Source: Oreohelix idahoensis (Eukaryota; Mollusca; Gastropoda; Stylommatophora; Oreohelicidae). Taken from it: DNA of 64,000 bases. Under the pieces are notes generated by a model. That model searched no databases, had not been told where the DNA came from, and saw only the letters and a program-made list of their open reading frames with translations. Below are positions 22,065 through 32,178 of the stretch, one piece after another (position 1 is the stretch's first letter; the number at the start of each line of letters is the position of its first letter). Where the stretch lies: contig JAMPIV010000584.1 of assembly GCA_024509875.1 (NCBI GenBank), positions 186,001 to 250,000 on the forward strand, read 5' to 3'. Position numbers and translations under genes: made by a program.

Positions 22065-23758
22065 TGAGTAGTTAATATAAGGGCCGTTAGTTTACTAAAC
22101 AGCCACAATTATTAATAATGTATTGTACCTTATGAAGCATATTAGTTATTAATTAGCATTATATTGCTTGTACTTTCTCAGAATGTCATTGTTGAGCTGA
22201 GGACTTACCTTACTAGTATCAAGCATGACGAGTTCTAGATTGTGTACTTACCCTCGGAATACCAGAGCATATGTCCTGGATCGTCATGTAGTTTAACTTT
22301 ACTATGTACTTATGTCATTACATGTCAAAGACTTTACTATTTAAATTTTCCTATTAGATTTGTACATCCATTTTTAAAGACAATATTAGAGTATGCTGTT
22401 TAATGATGATTATGGTAACTTGCATACGTATATTGTGTTTACATGCTAACGTGATGTGTGTTGGTGACACCTCCCCGATGTGAATATTTTTTGAGACATA
22501 TTTATTTTTCTGTTGAGGTATATCCTCACCAGACACTCTATAATTAGCCTCATGTTAGGCAATTTAATTAATTATCAGCGCATAATTCGTGCGTTTTGAG
22601 CCGCTTATCGCATGCTCTTTGATATTTAAAAAAAAAAATATGTTCCACATTTTTTTTTTTATCGGGAGGAGGTGGTGATATGTTGCGTGATAAATTCTCG
22701 CAACATCGTTTTTTACAATATCTATTTTATAACGCAAGGGCAACAACTGCTTGAAATTTATAGTCACTTTTCTCGGTAAGCATTTGTCTTCTCGCGTTGG
22801 TATCGAATGCAGTTAAGTTTTGAGCTGGGGTCATTTTGCGCTGGACTGCGCATGACTTGTCTTGCTTTTTGGTCGATCGGTTTCCGCCCACCACTAGTGG
22901 AGTGAGCGATTTGGAATGGCGAAAGAGATGCCTCGTTGAAGAGGGGATCTCCGCTATTTTTTGTTCTGTCAGGGATGTGTAGTCCTCTTATGGATATTTC
23001 GTTTATTCGGGATAATACCTCTAGTGTATTTGCACATGCCGGGAGGCGTGATATTTCTGTATTTCTTGAAAGCAAGGTAAATTGACTTTTTTCATTAACT
23101 CTATCGATTTTGGGTCGTGAGCGATTTCGATTCATAGCCTGTCTTCGAAAGTCGTCGTCACGAGATGTTTTTTCCCAGCTCACATGTCGCTGCATTGTAC
23201 TGCATCGGTTGATGCATGTACCAAGGACCATTACTTGCTACTTTGTTAATGAACTAGGTTTGGAAAACCTTTATTATCTAGAGGATATTTTTGAGGACAT
23301 TATTTATACTTCGGCAGACGTGTCTGTCTTGCTGAAGTCAGACTAAGGAGAGTGAACTGATCTCATACATCTGGTTATCTCCTGGCTGTTATAGAAAAGG
23401 ATGGAGTTTTCCACCTGACTACATTTACAGCACTATGAAATATAACATGCATCTGACTCATCATTGTAATGCTGTCTACCGTCTATTGCTGTATTGAATG
23501 TTGCTGTGATAATGACTGTTTGATGTGCCCACATATTCGCGTAACCATTTTGTCACTGTGGCGTCCACAATAAATAATGAAGAAAAACGTCAACGGCTGT
23601 TACAAGAATCATTGACTTTATACGTCGTGAGTTTACTGACGTCCTATGTGGATTGCCCTGTTATTTTTGTATGAACATTGTTTTGACTGAACACATCTGC
23701 ACACCACACAAAACCAGACATGCGGATACCATCCATCATCATATGGCATCACGCATCA
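22065..23758 (+). repeat. Terminal 3' LTR of the element A array
   Basis: A 1,694-bp LTR whose end (GCATCA) is followed by unrelated sequence beginning AGTCC. If the insertion made a 5-bp target duplication, AGTCC should also precede the leftmost LTR outside the window. Confidence 0.9.
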
Positions 23759-25013
23759 AGTCCCAAGTTCCTTATGGAGCAGGGATGGAAAGATGAAAGA
23801 AATGATGTACATTCTAATTATAATATTTACAATTACAAACCAGTGCAAATGTCTATGTAAACATATTCACTTTAAAAATAATGTAAGTTTTCACGCTTTT
23901 CAACTAGTGTAGATGTAAATGAAAACATATTTAATCTATATTGTGAACACTTTTCAATCAGTATGGATGTTAGTGTAAACATATTCTATCTATACTATTA
24001 ACCTTTTCATTTGAATGTAAAGTAAATATAAAGCTATTCAATTTAAATGTAAAGAAAGTTTTCTCTCGAGGGTTTAAGCTTAATTCTCATCGGGGGTAAA
24101 TTCTGAGGTAGATGGGATGGTGGAATAGGAAGATGGTGACACAGTTTATTTCTATCTCATGGACTACTGGTGTTGCCATGTTGGTGTTAATTTGTTGGTC
24201 CGAAAACCACAGTAAACCAGAGAAACCGTAGGATAAAAAACTTTAACTCAGCACAAAACTCCGCTCCAGATCTACGCACGTTCAAAGTCAGACTCGAGAA
24301 AACATCTCACGCCTAACGCGTCTAAATCTGAGCTGCTATCTTATTTTCTTCGATTTCCTATTACAATTCATAAAACCCTACAACTCAGACTTTGTCACGA
24401 ATCGTTCACCCAAGACCCGTGCATCTGGCTCCGTTCCCATTATTATAACCTCAATAAACTCACCCAAAAATCCCTAAGGGACACAATAATAATTTATCTC
24501 CCTTCGCTGAATAAGTCTATGATCCATACATTCTTGTCCCCCTTAAGTAATCTTATATAGCGTATGCAAATTTCCCAACCCATAACTTATAACATCCGAC
24601 TTTCTGTAAACTAAATCCACTAGCTTATCTTAGGGGTAAATCACACAATCTCAGAACTAAGGGTCTTTTATATTTGGACATGCGCCCTAATATAACCATG
24701 TGCCCGGCACAAAAGATCAGTACAGTGACACTTATGTGTCATTAGATCTTTTATGTGAAAACACAGAGGATCATTGGTGACACTTGTTTGTCATTGGGTC
24801 TTTTTGTGTTGGGACATGCGTTTGTGTTGGGCGTGTTCCAATGCGAGTTAAATGCGAGTTAAATGCGACCTCATGCGAGGAAAAAAAAATTATATTTGGA
24901 CATGCGCACTAATATAACCGTCCTTTGGCTAGGATCATGTGTCTAGACATAAGGAACAGTACAGTGACATTCATGTGTCATTAGGTTCTTTGTGTGAGAA
25001 CACAGAAGATCAC
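23759..25013 (+). other. Spacer with degenerate short repeats between elements A and B
   Basis: There is no gene. 23759-24660 is AT-rich and unrecognised. From about 24660 it holds two pieces of a dispersed motif (ATTTGGACATGCGCCCTAAT-like, near 24670 and 24890) and three degenerate copies of a roughly 50-bp repeat built on GTGACAC...TGTCATT...TTTGTGT (near 24724, 24778 and 24962). Element B is inserted in the last of these. Confidence 0.6.
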
Positions 25014-27202
25014 TGTGATAAACGAGCGCAAAGGCCTTATTGCTCCATCTTTTCCTACATTCTTCATACTGTATTTTCTCCGACATTTGCTCTCTCATCT
25101 CATATTTGCGATCCACATTTGCTATTTCATTGTTGTGATTACTCGCGACCGGTATCTAGAGAACCACATTTGTTCTTTCATCGGGGGAAATAAAGTCCTT
25201 TGATTGAGTCCACATGCCTGACATTATCATTTGAAGCCCACATTGTATCGTGATAAATCTGGTAAAAACACATATGGTCATCCTAATCAAACTGTAATTT
25301 CTGTGACACCACATTGGACGCCCAGATTGGCCAGGGGAAAACGTGGCCGCGGTTCAGACAAGCGTGGGTTGACCACATTGGACGCCCAGCTTGGGCAGGG
25401 TGACTTCCAGAAATATATAATACCGCATAATCTACTAGAGTGAGGCAGTCCAGGTTTTTACCTTGTGAGGAAGAGATCAAACCCAAAAACGCATAGCTTA
25501 ATACACGTGTTTATTCAGAGTGGATGATAATTCAGTTCCGTGATTAATTGTGTTCTTAAAGGATTTTGCGAAGGGAAAAGAAGGTTAGTAGATCTTATAC
25601 TTATTAATACATTTTCTTAATTTTGTTTATTTTAACCTCACAGCTAAAATGTGCGGAAGATAAAGTTTCAAATAATTCTTGGCATAACTGATTAATAAAA
25701 TCAGAAGATTTTCATAGAAGATGATAGGATGATAGAAGGTAATTAATAGTTCATATTTCACCTTTATCATCATCACAGTCTCCCATATGCACACACTCTC
25801 ATGCACAAGATATTTAACATCATTAGAATTGAACTCAGAGAGAGGGAGATGAATAATGAGCAGTAGTTTAAATGAAAGTCAACCAGTGATGTTAAATGTG
25901 AAAAACTTACGAAGACTTTTGTATGTCTTCAGTTCATCAGAAGTCTGAGTCTACACGCAACGTGTCTGACGTCTAACCAGAAATAAGTTATCAAAAACGG
26001 ACATTTGGCTAGCAGAATTCGCCATAGGACATCTTTCATTCCTCAATTTAAAAGGAATATTGTCTCACCCACAAGTCATAAGGTGGACGCAGCATTTTTC
26101 GTCACCATATACTGCTTGCTCACAAGTTCAATACAGAGTTATCACAAGTTCAATACATCGTTATCACAAGTTCAATACAGAGTCATCATAAACTCTAATC
26201 ACTCGAAAGATCATTATTATCTGAAGTCAAGCAAAAGAGCTCAAAAGAGGAATCGCATATTTATACCACGTGCAACACACTCTTAAGCGCATTTTATGAA
26301 GCAGACTCGAAAGTATATGAATCACGACTACATACGCAAGATTATGAGTCTACATATCACTAACATTTCGTGAAGATATCCAGTCTGACCAGTACCGTCG
26401 GGAGATTAGACCACAGACCTTTTGTTCATATGACAACTATTAACTGTTGATCCACACTACAGAGATATACTCAAACAGTGAAGGAATATACATAAATATC
26501 TCGTCAGCGTTCTCCGTACGACAACAGTATTCATCAGAACGTCCTCGACTTAGAGATACCCCATTCGACATACCGTATAACAACTTGGGACATTTTATGC
26601 ATACATGTGAATCCTCATATCTAGGAGAAGCATTTAGAGACACATGGACTGTGTAGAGTACTCACCATTTTGGTAACACGTATCATATCACATCATCATT
26701 TCACTCTACACCAGTTCATCCTTAATTAACTATTACTTAATTAACTGTAATTTTATTATCTCATCTGTGTGTTTTGTGTGAATCGTCTTTCACCATCATC
26801 ACGTTCTAACCATTACTAACCCTATATGTGTGGATATTTCATTAATAAACCCAACGATCAGTTGATCATTATCAAGAGTTTGTTAATGTATCACTCGTGC
26901 TGTCGGTGTTACATATTCACCTATAGGAACGTTTCTCTACTCAGATGAGGTTGGGGGCTTTTTCTTTACGGGATCTAAGGGCAGAAGCTAAGGTCGTGGG
27001 GAAACAGAACTCTTTCCATAATTTATTAGAAAACACTGTCTAGTGGAAAGCATTCGCATTCCTGTCTTCTTGTCCCTATCTCGAATAGGTCTTTTTTTCT
27101 TTCTTAACGAGCCAATTTCTAGAGACCTTATATCTAATATCTCATAGACTATTCCTGGCAAAAACTACTGTCGTAGTTGCCCCAGTGACTCACCACACGA
27201 CA
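25014..27202 (+). repeat. 5' LTR of element B
   Basis: 2,189 bp from TGTGATAAACG to CACGACA. It contains a triple of TCACAAGTTCAATAC near 26110-26180, present only twice in the 3' LTR, and AATAAA at 26844-26849 as a possible polyadenylation signal. The end is fixed by divergence from the 3' LTR flank and by the target duplication. Confidence 0.9.
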
Positions 27203-27660
27203 ATTGTGGGCTCGTCTTGGGATTAGTGAACCCGGACTTAGAAGTGTGATAAATCACATTTTCATCCCTGCTTTACAATTGCGATAATTGCAAAAATTTA
27301 TAGGGGGGATAATTTATATCTCTAAAGCACGAGTGATACTTTTTAAATTGAGTATCAAACGGACAGAGTAAACACTTTTTGAGAACAGAGGATACTGTAG
27401 GGAACTGAAATTTTTTTTTTTCAGTAACTGCTGGAGAAACTGTTATCATAAATATTTAGTAAATTTTTCATAGAAACTTCGAGATAATCTGTTAATTAAT
27501 TTTTCAGAATACGCTGAGTGAGTGATTTTTAAGAACTATTTGAACTTGATTACTAATTTAAACCTAGCTGGTTTTAAAGAGATAATTACTTGTGCGAGTC
27601 TATTAAATTTGTTTGGAGGTCACTGCCAATTTTTCCCTTCGCAAACCCGTACTGCATATC
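27203..27660 (+). other. Primer-binding site and leader of element B
   Basis: After a two-base spacer (AT) the sequence TGTGGGCTCGTC begins at 27205. It resembles the tRNA-Pro-type site TGGGGGCTCGTC used by many retroelements, with one mismatch. The rest of the leader is AT-rich and non-coding. Confidence 0.6.
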
Positions 27661-28830
27661 ATGGCAGATGCTGCGAAAATTAGAAATAGTTTGATGGAGG
27701 CAGGGCGTGAATTCGGGTTAAGTGGAAAAGACCTGATGAAATATGTAAGCGAGGAAACTGATAAACTCCATGAAAGAGAGATGGAAATGCAGAAACTTAC
27801 AATGGAGAAGGCCGCAGCAGAAGCAGCGGAGCGGAAAGAGAAGGCCGCAGCAGAAGCAGCGGAGCGGAAAGAGAAAGCCGCAGCAGAAGCAGCGGAGCGG
27901 AAAGAAGCAGCAGAAGCAGCGGAGCGAAAAGAGAAAGCCGCAGCAGAGCATGCACTTATGATGAAGCAACTGGAAATCCAGGGACAGACCAATCAAATAG
28001 AGCTGGCAAAAAGTGCAGCGGCTTCCAACTGTGATGGAGGGTACTCACCCCGCTCAGATGGTGTGCCTACTTCGCAACCTGCGCCACCCAATGCCATGAA
28101 CTTTCCGCTGGAACCTTTTTCAGAAAGGAATGATACCATGGACGCCTTTTTAGACCGCTTTGAACGCTTTGCAACAGGGTTTGGACTTGAAGAACGGAAG
28201 TGGAACTTGAAACTTTCCCAGGGCCTAAGAGGAGCCGCCTACGAAGTTTTTAATAAACTTCCGGCCGGAGAGCAAGATGACTACCAGGCATTGAAAAAAG
28301 CTCTCTTGGTGAGGTACGAGCTTCATTCAGAGGCTTACCGGAAAAAAATTTCGAGGTTCTAGGAAGGATGCAGGAGAGACTTTCTCACAGTTCGCAGCCC
28401 GTATTGAAGACTACCTAGTGAAGTGGTGTACACTGGGAAACTTTGCCGAGAACTATGACGGGTTGAAAGAGCTGATTGTGATAGAGCAACTGAAAGAATC
28501 TATGTCGGTGGAAATGCGTAGATTTCTCACTGAAAACGGCGCTGACCGGTTAGAAAATATTCTTACACTGGCAGAGCGATTCCAAAATGCTCTCATGGAG
28601 TCTCAAGGAGCCAGAAAGAAGTTTTCGGATCAGGCGCCAAAGCAACCTGCTCGCTCCCAACCAGACCAACAAAGCAAAGGACCACACATCTCGCATAAAC
28701 AGCACGCAAAACAAGATAACTACAAAGAGCAAAACAAGAAAAATGCTGCGCCACACCAGAGACAGGGAGATAAATGGTGCAAGTACTGTCGCTTGAACAA
28801 TCACAACACTAATGAGTGCAAGCGCAGACC
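27661..28830 (+). pseudogene. gag: Gag of element B (coiled coil, capsid, CCHC zinc knuckle), frameshifted
   Basis: The start ATG at 27661 is supported by alignment with gag of element C (both begin MA-x-x-AK-x-R). Residues 1-110 form an Ala/Glu/Lys coiled coil built from an 11-residue repeat (AAAEAAERKEK), encoded by about 33-bp tandem repeats. A capsid domain follows (FLDRFERFATGF, LSQGLRG, FSQFAARIEDYL). A CCHC knuckle, CKYC-x4-H-x4-C, lies near 28779-28820. The A-run at 28342-28348 has one A too many (7 instead of 6) and shifts the frame in the middle of the capsid; a one-base loss after the knuckle shifts it again into the protease frame. Element C keeps the knuckle-to-protease junction in one frame, which supports both being mutations. 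Confidence 0.85.
27811..27950 (+). repeat. 33-bp tandem repeats in gag of element B
   Basis: Three to four units of about 33 bp (GCCGCAGCAGAAGCAGCGGA...), one with a six-base loss, encode the Ala/Glu-rich coiled-coil repeats. Confidence 0.85.
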
Positions 28831-29386
28831 TCTCCTCCCCAACATGCTGCCTGTCTGCAGACAAAATCGTCACCCCGGAAGGAGCAGAGAACCGGAAACG
28901 TTTCTCATCCTCCTGTCATCGAATCAGTCCTCGTAAACGGACAATCTGTGGAGTGCCTTTATGACACAGGACTTGCTTTTGATGCGGTGGTCAGGGCATC
29001 TCTTGTCACCCCTGACCAGATAACAGAAGAGAGTGTCGACATCCAAGGTCCGACGAAGGATGTTGCACCCATGACACTGCCAATTGCACTTATCAGAGTG
29101 GAATCTCGTTATGTGACAGGAGAGATTCGTGCAGCTATCATGGAAGAACCAATCTACTCTTTAATCTTGGGATGTAGATATGTGTTCCTTGGAGAACCTA
29201 CTCAACCACTAGTCATGGCGGCCGTACAGACTAGAGGACAGTCAAGAAAAGACGCAGAGCAGGAACCTCCTACCAATATCCTCCCCGAGGAATTGAAGAG
29301 GGCCCAAATGGAAGATTTCCACACTGGCGCCCTGTTTTAAAAAATTACCTAGAACACACAACCCACCTACCAAGGGAGACTTCTTT
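28831..29386 (+). pseudogene. pro: Protease region of element B
   Basis: A retropepsin-like aspartic protease with the YDTG catalytic motif near 28961 and a SLILG strand near 29160, as in element C. It would process Gag-Pol. The frame is open to 29340, where a stop occurs because of an extra base around 29310-29318 (compared with the frame that continues FKK-L in element C). Past the shift, the linker FF-MKNGLMYRR leads to the integrase finger in the frame that opens at 29387. A functional polyprotein would require all three shifts to be absent. Confidence 0.8.
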
Positions 29387-32155
29387 ATGAAAAATGGATT
29401 GATGTATCGCCGAGCTGGAAATGAAGGACAGGAACACAACCAATTAGTAGTTCCTGCAACCTATAGGAACCAGGTGCTTGAGATGGGCCACTCTATCCCA
29501 TTTAGTGGACACATGGGAATGAGCGCCACGACTCAAAGGATTGCCTGCCACTATTATTGGCCAGGGATCACCGGCGACATTGAACGTTTCGTCAAGTCTT
29601 GTCCTCAGTGCCAGAAAGTTGCACCAAAACACTGGACGGCACCCGCGACCCTTGGGGAGATGCCAATCTTGGGCACCCCATTTGAAAGAGTGGCCGTGGA
29701 TATAATTGGACCTCTGCTGAGAACTAAGAAGAGGAACTCCCATATCCTTACCTTAGTGGACACCTGTTCCATGTGGGGCGAAGCCATAGCCATGCCAGCA
29801 TGCGACTCAGTGCATGTAGCTGACGCTTTACTGAATATCTTTACTAGATTGGGCTTCCCGCATGAAATTCTCACAGACAACGGGTCACAATTTAGAGGCA
29901 AGTTGACAGAGGAGGTGCTTAGAATATTCAAGACTAGGCATATCCATACTTCGCCCTATCACCCCCAAAGTAACGGGCAAGTAGAGCGGTTTAACGGGAC
30001 GCTCACCTCTATTCTTCGGAAGTTGGCACAGGAGAAGCCAGAAACTTGGGATCAGTATCTTCCTGCCGCATTATTTGCTTATAGGGAAGTACCGCATGCG
30101 TCAACTGGAGTTCCTCCGGCCACATTACTCTTCGGAAGACCTATTAAAGGTCCATTAGAAGCATTACTAAGAACATGGACAGATGCCAAGGCAGACGACA
30201 CTGTCACATCAGCCTTCCAGTACGTCACAGACTTGAAACAACGCCTGAAGACTGGCTGGGAATTAGCCACAGCGAAAGTACGGGAGGCTAGGCGGAAACA
30301 TGCCAAATATTACAATCGCAATGCGAAGGACCGAGAACTAGCAGTAGGAGAGAAGGTGCTACTTCTTCTGCCAAGTAGCAGTAATAAATTGCAGATTTGC
30401 TGGAGGGGACCCTACAAAGTGGCGGAAAAGATTTCTCGCACCAACTATAAAATCGCCGTGAACGGAAAGCAGAAAATTTATCACTTAAATCTGCTTAAGA
30501 AGTTTTACGAGCGAGCCCCTGCCGAACCAGCGCACCTCATGACTATGGCCATTGCTATGCAAATGGAAGAAGAGCCATTATCATCCGTAGAGTACCCGGT
30601 GAAACAGGAGGAATCACATTTAGATGTGAAAATAAGCTCCACCCTAACGGAAGCCCAGCAAGAAAGTGTGAGGAGATTGATGGAAAACCACGCCGACTCT
30701 CTGACAGACAAACCGGGCCGGACAAACCTGATGGAGTTTGACATGGAAGTCACGGATCCTACGCCCGTCCGAATGAGAACCTATCCGATTCCGTATGCCA
30801 AGGCGACGGCATTAAAGCAAGAAATTGATTACTTACTTAAGGAAGGCATAATTTCGAAGTCGGAGTCCCCTTACAGTGCGGGAGTGGTGCTGTTACGCAA
30901 ACCCAGTGGAGAACACCGCCTGTGCATCGACTACCGACAGCTGAATGCGTTAACACAGTTCCAGCCAGAACCGTTACCGGACCAGAACCAGCTATTTACT
31001 AAGCTGAGCAGGGCTCGCTATTTTTCAAAGATCGACCTCAGTAAAGGGTACTATCAAATACCGGTAAAAGCTGAGGTGAGGAATCTGTTAGCCTTCAGTA
31101 CTCCAGATGGACACTTCGAATTTAATGTGATGCCATTTGGACTGAACAATGCTCCTAGTGTCTTCACAAGGATGATGCGAAAGTTATTGGATCCTTTGAA
31201 TCATCCCGCCATCAGCAATTTTATGGATGATATCCTAGTAGCTACTGAATCGTTTGAAGAACATATATCAGCGCTATCCTTGCTGTTTAACAGACTCAGA
31301 GAAGCGGGACTAACCGCCCGCCCAACCAAATGTCAAATTGGGTGTGAACAGCTAGAATTCCTAGGACATACTATATCCCATGGGACCATGTTTCCCGAGA
31401 CTCAAAACGTTGAGAAGCTGAGAAATGCACCGAGACCGTCCACTAAAAGGGATGTCCGGTCATTTGTATCTCTCTGTGGATTCTACCAGAGATATATAAA
31501 GGATTTTAATAGCCTCTGTGCGCCGCTTACGTCGCTAACCAAGAAAGGAAACCCAGATAAAGTGACATGGTCAGCAGAATGTGAACATGCATATGCACTC
31601 TTAAAAGAGAAACTCACCACAAAACCTATTTTACGGCTTCCGGATTTAACTAGAAAATTCATCTTGCGCACAGATGCCAGTAACATTGGAATCGGGGCTA
31701 CATTACTACAGCCAGATGACAGAAGCCCCCCAAATCTATTTCCGGTCGCATATGCGAGTCGGAAGTTAAACCGAGCAGAACAAAACTATTCCACAATCGA
31801 AAAGGAATGTTTGTCCCTCGTCTGGGGAATACAAAAATTTCAAGCATACCTGTACGGAAGGAAATTTACAATCCAGAGTGATCACCAACCTCTGACCTTC
31901 CTCGCCAATTCAAAGAATTTGAATGCTAGACTGATGAGGTGGTCGCTTGTTCTACAACCTTACACGTTCCAAGTGGACTATATCCAAGGAAAACATAACG
32001 TAGGAGCGGATTTTTTAAGCCGTCATCCTATGAGGCAGGACGAAGAGCACGGACAAGTAGAGGAAAGGGTGGAAACCGGAGAGAGAAAAACGAAGATGAG
32101 GAAAAGGATTAAAGAATCCCGAGCAAGAAGTCTAAGCTCTCCTGAGTACGATTGA
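29387..32155 (+). CDS. pol: Integrase-RT-RNase H of element B
   Basis: 922 codons in one frame. Integrase: H2C2 finger (GHMGM near 29507 and CPQC near 29601), core with Asp near 29698 (VAVDIIGP), Asp near 29877 (TDNGSQF) and Glu near 29983 (GQVERFNG). A GPY/F module (WRGPYKV) lies near 30402. RT: CIDYRQLN, IDLSKGYYQIP, FGLNNAPSVF and FMDD at 31222. RNase H: RTDASNIG, EKECLSL and QSDHQPL, then LSRHP and an Arg/Lys/Glu-rich tail. Integrase precedes RT, as in elements A and C. The first residue shown is an internal Met; real translation would come from upstream gag-protease, which is broken here. Confidence 0.92.
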   Translation: MKNGLMYRRAGNEGQEHNQLVVPATYRNQVLEMGHSIPFSGHMGMSATTQRIACHYYWPGITGDIERFVKSCPQCQKVAPKHWTAPATLGEMPILGTPFERVAVDIIGPLLRTKKRNSHILTLVDTCSMWGEAIAMPACDSVHVADALLNIFTRLGFPHEILTDNGSQFRGKLTEEVLRIFKTRHIHTSPYHPQSNGQVERFNGTLTSILRKLAQEKPETWDQYLPAALFAYREVPHASTGVPPATLLFGRPIKGPLEALLRTWTDAKADDTVTSAFQYVTDLKQRLKTGWELATAKVREARRKHAKYYNRNAKDRELAVGEKVLLLLPSSSNKLQICWRGPYKVAEKISRTNYKIAVNGKQKIYHLNLLKKFYERAPAEPAHLMTMAIAMQMEEEPLSSVEYPVKQEESHLDVKISSTLTEAQQESVRRLMENHADSLTDKPGRTNLMEFDMEVTDPTPVRMRTYPIPYAKATALKQEIDYLLKEGIISKSESPYSAGVVLLRKPSGEHRLCIDYRQLNALTQFQPEPLPDQNQLFTKLSRARYFSKIDLSKGYYQIPVKAEVRNLLAFSTPDGHFEFNVMPFGLNNAPSVFTRMMRKLLDPLNHPAISNFMDDILVATESFEEHISALSLLFNRLREAGLTARPTKCQIGCEQLEFLGHTISHGTMFPETQNVEKLRNAPRPSTKRDVRSFVSLCGFYQRYIKDFNSLCAPLTSLTKKGNPDKVTWSAECEHAYALLKEKLTTKPILRLPDLTRKFILRTDASNIGIGATLLQPDDRSPPNLFPVAYASRKLNRAEQNYSTIEKECLSLVWGIQKFQAYLYGRKFTIQSDHQPLTFLANSKNLNARLMRWSLVLQPYTFQVDYIQGKHNVGADFLSRHPMRQDEEHGQVEERVETGERKTKMRKRIKESRARSLSSPEYD

Positions 32156-32178
32156 CATCACACTTGAGGAGGGGCTAT
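32156..32178 (+). other. Polypurine tract of element B
   Basis: TTGAGGAGGGGCTAT lies between the pol stop and the TG of the 3' LTR, at the expected place for the plus-strand primer. Confidence 0.65.

Larger units (their letters stand above)
1..23758 (+). mobile_element. Tandem array of LTR retrotransposon A (Gmr1-like Ty3/gypsy), three internal regions sharing LTRs
   Basis: Three near-identical copies follow each other head to tail. LTRs lie at 5567-7263, 13816-15509 and 22065-23758, and LTR starts are spaced exactly 8,249 bp. Each pair of neighbouring internal regions is separated by one LTR, not two. The first copy enters the window inside its 5' leader, so the leftmost LTR and any left target duplication cannot be seen. 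Homology stops sharply at 23758, where the sequence leaves the LTR for unrelated DNA. Every copy encodes gag, then a pol ordered protease-integrase-RT-RNase H. The copies differ by a few substitutions and by homopolymer or dinucleotide indels, which implies recent amplification. Shared-LTR arrays are known to arise by unequal LTR recombination or insertion of circular or concatemeric DNA; assembly error is the alternative. Confidence 0.93.
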
